From: JAJDXW01 sp965243335
GTDB lineage: Bacteria > Pseudomonadota > Gammaproteobacteria > HK1
Assembly: GCA_965243335.1 (NCBI GenBank)
Contig: OZ251545.1
Coordinates: 2,976,001 to 3,040,000 of the forward strand
Reading direction: 5' to 3'
DNA length: 64,000 nucleotides
Shown piece after piece: positions 60,024-64,000 of this stretch. The position numbers were made by a program, and so were the translations under genes. The notes under the pieces are model-generated. The model made no database searches. It saw nothing but the letters and a program-made list of their open reading frames with translations, and was not told where the DNA came from. The number at the start of each line of letters is the position of its first letter. Within the stretch, counting starts at the first letter, position 1.

Positions 60024-60848
60024 TCAGTGGTCGTCCTGGTAGGCCAGGGAGATGTAGACGATCGAAAGCAGCATGAAGATGAACGCCTGCAGGGTGATCA
60101 CGAGGACGTGGAAGATGGCCCACGCGCCGCCCGGGATGAACTGGGCCCAGAACGGCAGGAGCGCGATCAGGATGAACAGGAGCTCGCCGGCGAAGAGGTT
60201 CCCGAAGAGCCGGAGCCCGAGGCTGAGCGGCTTCGCGATCTCCTCGATCAGGGTCATCACGATGTTGACCGGGAAGGCGAAGATGCCGAACGGATGGCTC
60301 AGGTAGGTCTTCACGTAGCCCCAGGCCCCGCGCTCGCGCACGTTGTGGACGATGATGAGCACGAAGATGCTGAGCGAGAGCCCGAAGGTGGCGTCGAGGT
60401 TGGTCGTGGGGACCACCTTGAAGTAGGGGACCCCGGCCTCGTAGAGCAGCCAGGGGACGAGGTCCACCGGGATGAGGTCCATCAGGTTCATCAGGAAGAC
60501 CCACACGAAGATGGTGAGCCCGAGGGGGCCGACCAGGCGGTTCGGCTTCGGGAACACGTCCCGCACCATGCCGTTGACGAACTCGACGAGCATCTCGAGC
60601 ACGTTCTGGAGCCCGGTGGGGTTGTCGGGGTCGAGGCTCCGCCCGACCCGCCACGAGACCAGCATGATGACCCCCGCGAGCACGAGGCTCACGAGGAAGG
60701 TGTCCAGGAAGAAGACGGAGAAGTCGATGAGGCCCGACGCCCGGTGCGTCTCGGGGTCGCAGCCGAGGCACAGGTTCGTCAGGTGGTGCTGGATGTACTC
60801 GACCGGGTTGTCGGTCGCGGGCTGGGCCGCCGCGCTCGTGTCAGCCAA
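60024..60848 (-). CDS. atpB: Fo ATP synthase subunit a
   Basis: 274 residues from a TTG at 60848 (no ATG or GTG precedes the conserved part). Five to six membrane helices, with the essential Arg in LSLGLRLFGNLFAGELLFILIALL (about 205-228) and the conserved PVNIVMTLIEEIAKPLSL just before it. The C-terminal HVLVITLQAFIFMLLSIVYISLAYQDDH is typical. Forms the half-channels beside the c-ring. Lies 36 bp after atpI. Confidence 0.96.
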   Translation of the reverse strand: MADTSAAAQPATDNPVEYIQHHLTNLCLGCDPETHRASGLIDFSVFFLDTFLVSLVLAGVIMLVSWRVGRSLDPDNPTGLQNVLEMLVEFVNGMVRDVFPKPNRLVGPLGLTIFVWVFLMNLMDLIPVDLVPWLLYEAGVPYFKVVPTTNLDATFGLSLSIFVLIIVHNVRERGAWGYVKTYLSHPFGIFAFPVNIVMTLIEEIAKPLSLGLRLFGNLFAGELLFILIALLPFWAQFIPGGAWAIFHVLVITLQAFIFMLLSIVYISLAYQDDH

Positions 60849-60884
60849 GTCTCTCGACTCCGGTTCTCTCAGCTCTCGCGTGGC

Positions 60885-61289
60885 TCAGGGCGGCGGCCCT
60901 CCGGCCGGGCGGTGCAGCGACCCGGCGAGGAACCAGCCGATCTGGCACACCGCAAACCCCGCGATCATCGGCACCGGAGCGAGCTTCCAGTATCCGATCC
61001 CGAGGGCGAACAGCCCGGCGGCGACCGCGAACCGCTCGAACACCCCGACCCCGAGCACCAGGGTCTCCGCGCCCGGCCGCGACCTCGCGGCCCGCGTCGC
61101 GAGCCGGACGCGGCGCGCGTGCAGCGCGGTCAGCGCGAGGGCGATGCCGCTCCCCGCCAGCGCCCCTCCCGCCGCGGCCGCGTCCCGGAGGACCAGGAAC
61201 CCGGCGGCGGCGGCAAGCGCGAGGCCGGCTTGCGCCGCGGCGAGACGAACCGCGTCCCCCGCCAGACCGCTCGCCCCTCCGCCCCGCAT
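60885..61289 (-). CDS. atpI: ATP synthase subunit I (AtpI)
   Basis: 134 residues from ATG 61289, with GGGGAGG 7 nt upstream. Four hydrophobic segments (about 17-36, 40-57, 78-96 and 103-122), with FALGIGYWKLAPVPMIAGFAVCQIGWFLAG near the end. AtpI assists c-ring assembly and is the normal first gene of the operon; sequence is weakly conserved, so the call rests on position, size and membrane pattern. The 61290-61536 gap should contain the operon promoter; I see no clear hexamers. Confidence 0.85.
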   Translation of the reverse strand: MRGGGASGLAGDAVRLAAAQAGLALAAAAGFLVLRDAAAAGGALAGSGIALALTALHARRVRLATRAARSRPGAETLVLGVGVFERFAVAAGLFALGIGYWKLAPVPMIAGFAVCQIGWFLAGSLHRPAGGPPP

Positions 61290-61536
61290 CCGCACGCCTC
61301 CCCTGACAAACAAAGCGGGAGGCCCCCCTCGCCCGTTCCGCGGCATTCCGGACCCGGGCTCGGGACCCTCCCGTGGGGAGCGCCGCCGTCTCCGGCGAGG
61401 GCGCGATTGTAACCAACCCCGCCCGCGCCGATCAACGGCCCGATCCGGCACGCCCGATCCGGCGTGAGGCATCTGCGCTGCAAGGCTTTCGCGCCGGCGG
61501 CCGGCGCTGCCGGGGGGCGCCGGGACGCCAGGCGCA

Positions 61537-62058
61537 TCAACCGCCCACTTCGTCGGCGGACAGCATGGCCTCGAGCGCCTCCCGGTGCGTCGCGAGGAAG
61601 AGACGGTCCTTCTCCCGCCCGGCCGCGGCCTTCGATGCAACGATGTGGGCGAGCCTCGCTACCGGTATCGCGGCCCCCTCCACCTCAAAGACCCGGTGCG
61701 CCGCCCAGACCGTCTCGAAGTCGAACCCGCTCATCACGAGCGACAGGTCGATGTCCGTTCCCGCGTCGTTGCCCGCCCGGGTGAGCGCCCGCCGCTCGAC
61801 GATCGCCCGGGCAAGGCAGGCGTCCCGCGGTGTGTCGAGCGGCTCCGTCCTGGCGAACAGCCCGAAACCGCTCGCCTCGCACACGCGCCACGCGGCAAGC
61901 AGGTTGCCGGGGTCCGGAGGCAGGAAGAAGTCACGGTCCAGGGTCGTGAACATCGCGCTGCCGGACGGTGCGTAGTAGTTCGCGCCCCATACGCCGATGA
62001 CCAGATAGCGCACACCGCCGGCCGAGAGGGCGCTCGCAAGCGAGGCGAACGGGTCCAC
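61537..62058 (-). CDS. Nucleotidyltransferase-fold protein (toxin-like)
   Basis: 173 residues from GTG 62058. A minimal nucleotidyltransferase core is visible: VRYLVIGVWGANYYAPSG (about 16-33) and FTTLDRDFFLPPD (the DxD-type metal site, about 38-50), with TDIDLSLVMSGFDFETVW later (about 106-123). This matches the MNT/DUF-type fold used by several type II and IV toxin-antitoxin systems to transfer nucleotides to proteins or tRNA. It lies 4 bp after the stop of a 68-residue gene, an arrangement typical of a partner pair. Target unknown. Confidence 0.72.
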   Translation of the reverse strand: MDPFASLASALSAGGVRYLVIGVWGANYYAPSGSAMFTTLDRDFFLPPDPGNLLAAWRVCEASGFGLFARTEPLDTPRDACLARAIVERRALTRAGNDAGTDIDLSLVMSGFDFETVWAAHRVFEVEGAAIPVARLAHIVASKAAAGREKDRLFLATHREALEAMLSADEVGG

Positions 62059-62062
62059 CCGC

Positions 62063-62269
62063 TCAGCGCCGCCTCGCCGACGCGAAGTGGCGCACCGCGG
62101 CCGCGTGCGCCCGGTGCACCCAGCTCTTGTCGGCCCCGGAGGCGTTGGCCGGGAGGTCCTCGAGACGGGCGATGAGTCGGCGGTACTCGGGGGCGAGCGG
62201 AACCGGGCGCGGCGGGTCCGCCCCGTCATCCGCCGCCGAGGTCCGGCGCCGCGTCGAATCTCCAAGCAT
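62063..62269 (-). CDS. Small partner of the nucleotidyltransferase (antitoxin-like)
   Basis: 68 residues from ATG 62269. The second half, LAPEYRRLIARLEDLPANAS then KSWVHRAHAAAVRHFASARRR, is a compact helical, basic segment; the N-terminus is disordered-looking. It precedes the nucleotidyltransferase gene by 4 bp on the same strand. The order (small gene first) and spacing resemble antitoxin-toxin operons, but I recognise no named antitoxin family. It could instead be a fixed accessory subunit. Confidence 0.6.
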   Translation of the reverse strand: MLGDSTRRRTSAADDGADPPRPVPLAPEYRRLIARLEDLPANASGADKSWVHRAHAAAVRHFASARRR

Positions 62270-62928
62270 CGCCCCGGCAGTGTATCCGGTTCGGGGCGCG
62301 GTCGGCCGCCTTTCGGGGCGGTGGGCTCGCCTGTCGGCGAGGAAGGGAGCCGGCGCCCGGGGGCGCTGTCTCCACCTCGGTCTTCCGGGGTCGAGGGCTT
62401 TGGCACGCCACGGCGCCGCGCGCTCGCCCGCGTTCGTATCGGCGGCCCTTCGCTTTATGTTACGTCCCGCGCGAGCTGTGCGCGCGTAGACGCGGGCGCG
62501 GCCCACGCCGGGCTCCCGGTCCCGGACCTCGTTCGCCAGGCGCTGGCGCGAACGGACTGGGAAGGACCCGAGACCGTGGCCGGGGAGGAGGGCGGGACGT
62601 GAAGACGCGGGCGTCGTCCACGGCGAGCTGCGCCCGCCGGTCCGGCCCGTGAGTGGCTGGCGCGGGAGCCGCCAGCACGGCGAAACGATGCGCGAAAAGC
62701 GCGCCCGGTGGGCAGCCGAAGGACGCTGCCGGGGATGCGGACGCCGTCTGGAGCGCCCCGGCGCCAGCCGCCGGGGAATCCTGGCCTCGCTTTCGTGCTC
62801 CTTGGCGGCCCCGCGGGGATTGACGAAATCCACTCACCAACCTCCTTTCCTTCGGATGAGTCTCTGCGGGGGGTTGGCCGCGCTTCGCGTGCGGGCTCCT
62901 CGCTACGTTCGGAGTGACGGTCCGGCGA
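62270..62928. other. Gene-poor stretch, possible HNH/zinc-knuckle remnant
   Basis: No convincing intact gene in 659 bp. On the plus strand around 62688-62760 a frame reads MREKRARWAAEGRCRGCGRR, resembling the CxxCG start of HNH-type or phage zinc proteins, but it dissolves into low-complexity sequence and has no downstream catalytic part. Treated as a possible decayed fragment. No repeat of the interspersed family was seen here. Confidence 0.35.
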
Positions 62929-63975
62929 TCAGGAGGTTCGCGGCGCGCGCGGCGGCCGGAAGATCACGTAACGCTGCACTGCGAAGCTCACGAAGAAGAG
63001 GCACGGGTCCACGCCGATCTTGACGAGAGCAGGCGTCCAGCCGGTCCACTGCGAAAGGGCTCGGACGGCAAGGCCCGATGCCGTGGCGATCGCGATGGCG
63101 AGGCTCGCGTAGGCGGCGGTATCCCGAACGAGGGTCCGGCGAACGCCGTCCTGAAACACGAAACGCCGGTTGCCGAAGAAGTTGAACGCGCCCGAGGAAA
63201 CCCGGGCCGCGTAGGTGCTGAAGAGAATGGCGCGGGAGTAGTGGTGCAGGAGGGCGAAAAGTAGAATGTCAACCCAGAAGGAAGCCAGAGAAATCAGCGT
63301 AAAACGAAGAAACACGAGATAAATGTGGATGGAATCGCGAATGGGACGGAAATGGGTGGCGCGATTGCCGTCCAGGTAGACGGTCGCGATGTCCACCTCC
63401 TTGAACGCGATTCCCATCCGCTTCGCGAGCAGCAGCATTTCGAGCTCGAACTCGTAGCGGGCCGACTGGATGGCGAGGCATCGTTCGGCGACCGGCCTTG
63501 GCAATGCGCGAAGACCAGTCTGCGAATCCTTGAGATCAAGACCGATGGCGAGCCTGAGTATGAACCGCGTCGCCCTGTTGCCCACCGCGCTCTTGAAGGG
63601 TACGCCCCGGCCGAAGCTTCGGGCGCCGAGGACCAGGGCATCGGGGACCAATGCGGCTTCGCTGGCGACGCGGGCAACGTCCTCCGGGAGGTGCTGCCCG
63701 TCTGCATCCACGGTGACGATGCCGGTAACCTTCTCATTCTCGAGCAGGCGGCGAAAGCCGGTTTTCAGCACCTCCCCCTTTCCGTGATTCCGTTCGTGGT
63801 GGAGTACGGTGACGTCTTCCATGTCTTCGAGCGGCCGGAACGGAGATCGGTCGGCCGAGCCGTCGTTCACGACGACGATCTGGCCCATCGAACGGGCGCC
63901 CAGCTCCTCCACGAGACCGAGCAACGTCCCGGGCGGGTCGAAAGCCGGTATGACCACCCCGATCACGGGCTGCAT
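62929..63975 (-). CDS. GT2 glycosyltransferase fused to GtrA-like membrane domain
   Basis: 348 residues from ATG 63975. The N-terminal 220 residues are a dolichyl-phosphate-mannose-synthase-like GT-A domain: IGVVIPAFDPPGTLLGLVEELG (about 5-26), VVNDGSADRS, TVDADGQHLPEDVARVA with the DAD metal site, and ALVLGARSFGRGVPFKS. About four membrane segments follow (about 220-340, FWVDILLFALLH, SSGAFNFFGNRRFVF, SLAIAIATASGLAV, VDPCLFFVSFAVQRYV), which is a GtrA/DPMS-like domain. It probably transfers a sugar to a polyprenyl-phosphate lipid carrier for glycan or lipid modification at the inner membrane. The gene is visibly less GC-rich than its neighbours, consistent with transfer. Confidence 0.88.
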   Translation of the reverse strand: MQPVIGVVIPAFDPPGTLLGLVEELGARSMGQIVVVNDGSADRSPFRPLEDMEDVTVLHHERNHGKGEVLKTGFRRLLENEKVTGIVTVDADGQHLPEDVARVASEAALVPDALVLGARSFGRGVPFKSAVGNRATRFILRLAIGLDLKDSQTGLRALPRPVAERCLAIQSARYEFELEMLLLAKRMGIAFKEVDIATVYLDGNRATHFRPIRDSIHIYLVFLRFTLISLASFWVDILLFALLHHYSRAILFSTYAARVSSGAFNFFGNRRFVFQDGVRRTLVRDTAAYASLAIAIATASGLAVRALSQWTGWTPALVKIGVDPCLFFVSFAVQRYVIFRPPRAPRTS

Positions 63976-64000
63976 TCCCTGTTCCGGTCGACGGCGCCGT

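Overview
The window reads as chromosomal DNA of a very GC-rich gammaproteobacterium, probably uncultured. This is inferred from gene order: an atpIBEFHAGDC-glmU-glmS run, divergent uvrA/ssb, coq7 beside rplM-rpsI, an rph-rdgB pair, yicC-gmk, erpA-anmK-M23 peptidase, and rubredoxin beside thiE. GTG and TTG starts are frequent. There is no rRNA operon, intact insertion sequence, prophage or CRISPR array. Two tRNA genes (Val-CAC, Gln-CTG) and five sites of one interspersed repeat family are present.

Layout. 1-4098: 5' part of a very large minus-strand surface or autotransporter-like protein, with an 18-unit 15-bp repeat, a duplicated domain, and a 17-base homopolymer in its leader. 4.3-9.6 kb: interspersed repeats, an AAA/PD-(D/E)XK protein, an orphan peptide-type ABC ATPase, a degenerate-active-site SDR and a TPR protein. 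10-13 kb: a taurine/nitrate-type ABC importer. 13-17.5 kb: tRNA-Val, a macrodomain protein, cyclopropane fatty acid synthase, a geranylgeranyl-reductase-like flavoprotein and MtnA. 17.6-25.3 kb: a small toxin-antitoxin-like gene, a YyaL-type thioredoxin-fold protein, RlmI, a PfkB kinase and UvrA. 25.5-29.5 kb: SSB, a tiny zinc-ribbon-like gene, a creatininase-family amidohydrolase, DUF1820, Coq7, L13, S9 and tRNA-Gln.

29.6-37 kb: a coiled-coil membrane protein, RidA, a two-domain FAD/GcvT demethylating dehydrogenase and a DctPQM TRAP importer; together these look like uptake and oxidation of a methylated amine. 37-43 kb: RdgB, RNase PH, YicC, guanylate kinase, a luciferase-like monooxygenase and glutamine synthetase. 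43-50.8 kb: ErpA, AnmK, an M23 endopeptidase, a YggX-like protein, an unusual rubredoxin/A-type Fe-S carrier/ATP-grasp operon, and ThiE. 50.8-61.3 kb: GlmS, GlmU and the complete F1Fo ATP synthase. 61.5-64 kb: a nucleotidyltransferase with a small partner (toxin-antitoxin-like), a gene-poor stretch and a GT2-GtrA fusion.

The most promising non-routine items are the homopolymer and repeat tract of the big surface protein, the rubredoxin/A-type-carrier/ATP-grasp operon whose last gene lacks a canonical start codon, the composite interspersed repeat with dRS3-like palindromes, and small ORFs coupled to their neighbours by overlapping start and stop codons.
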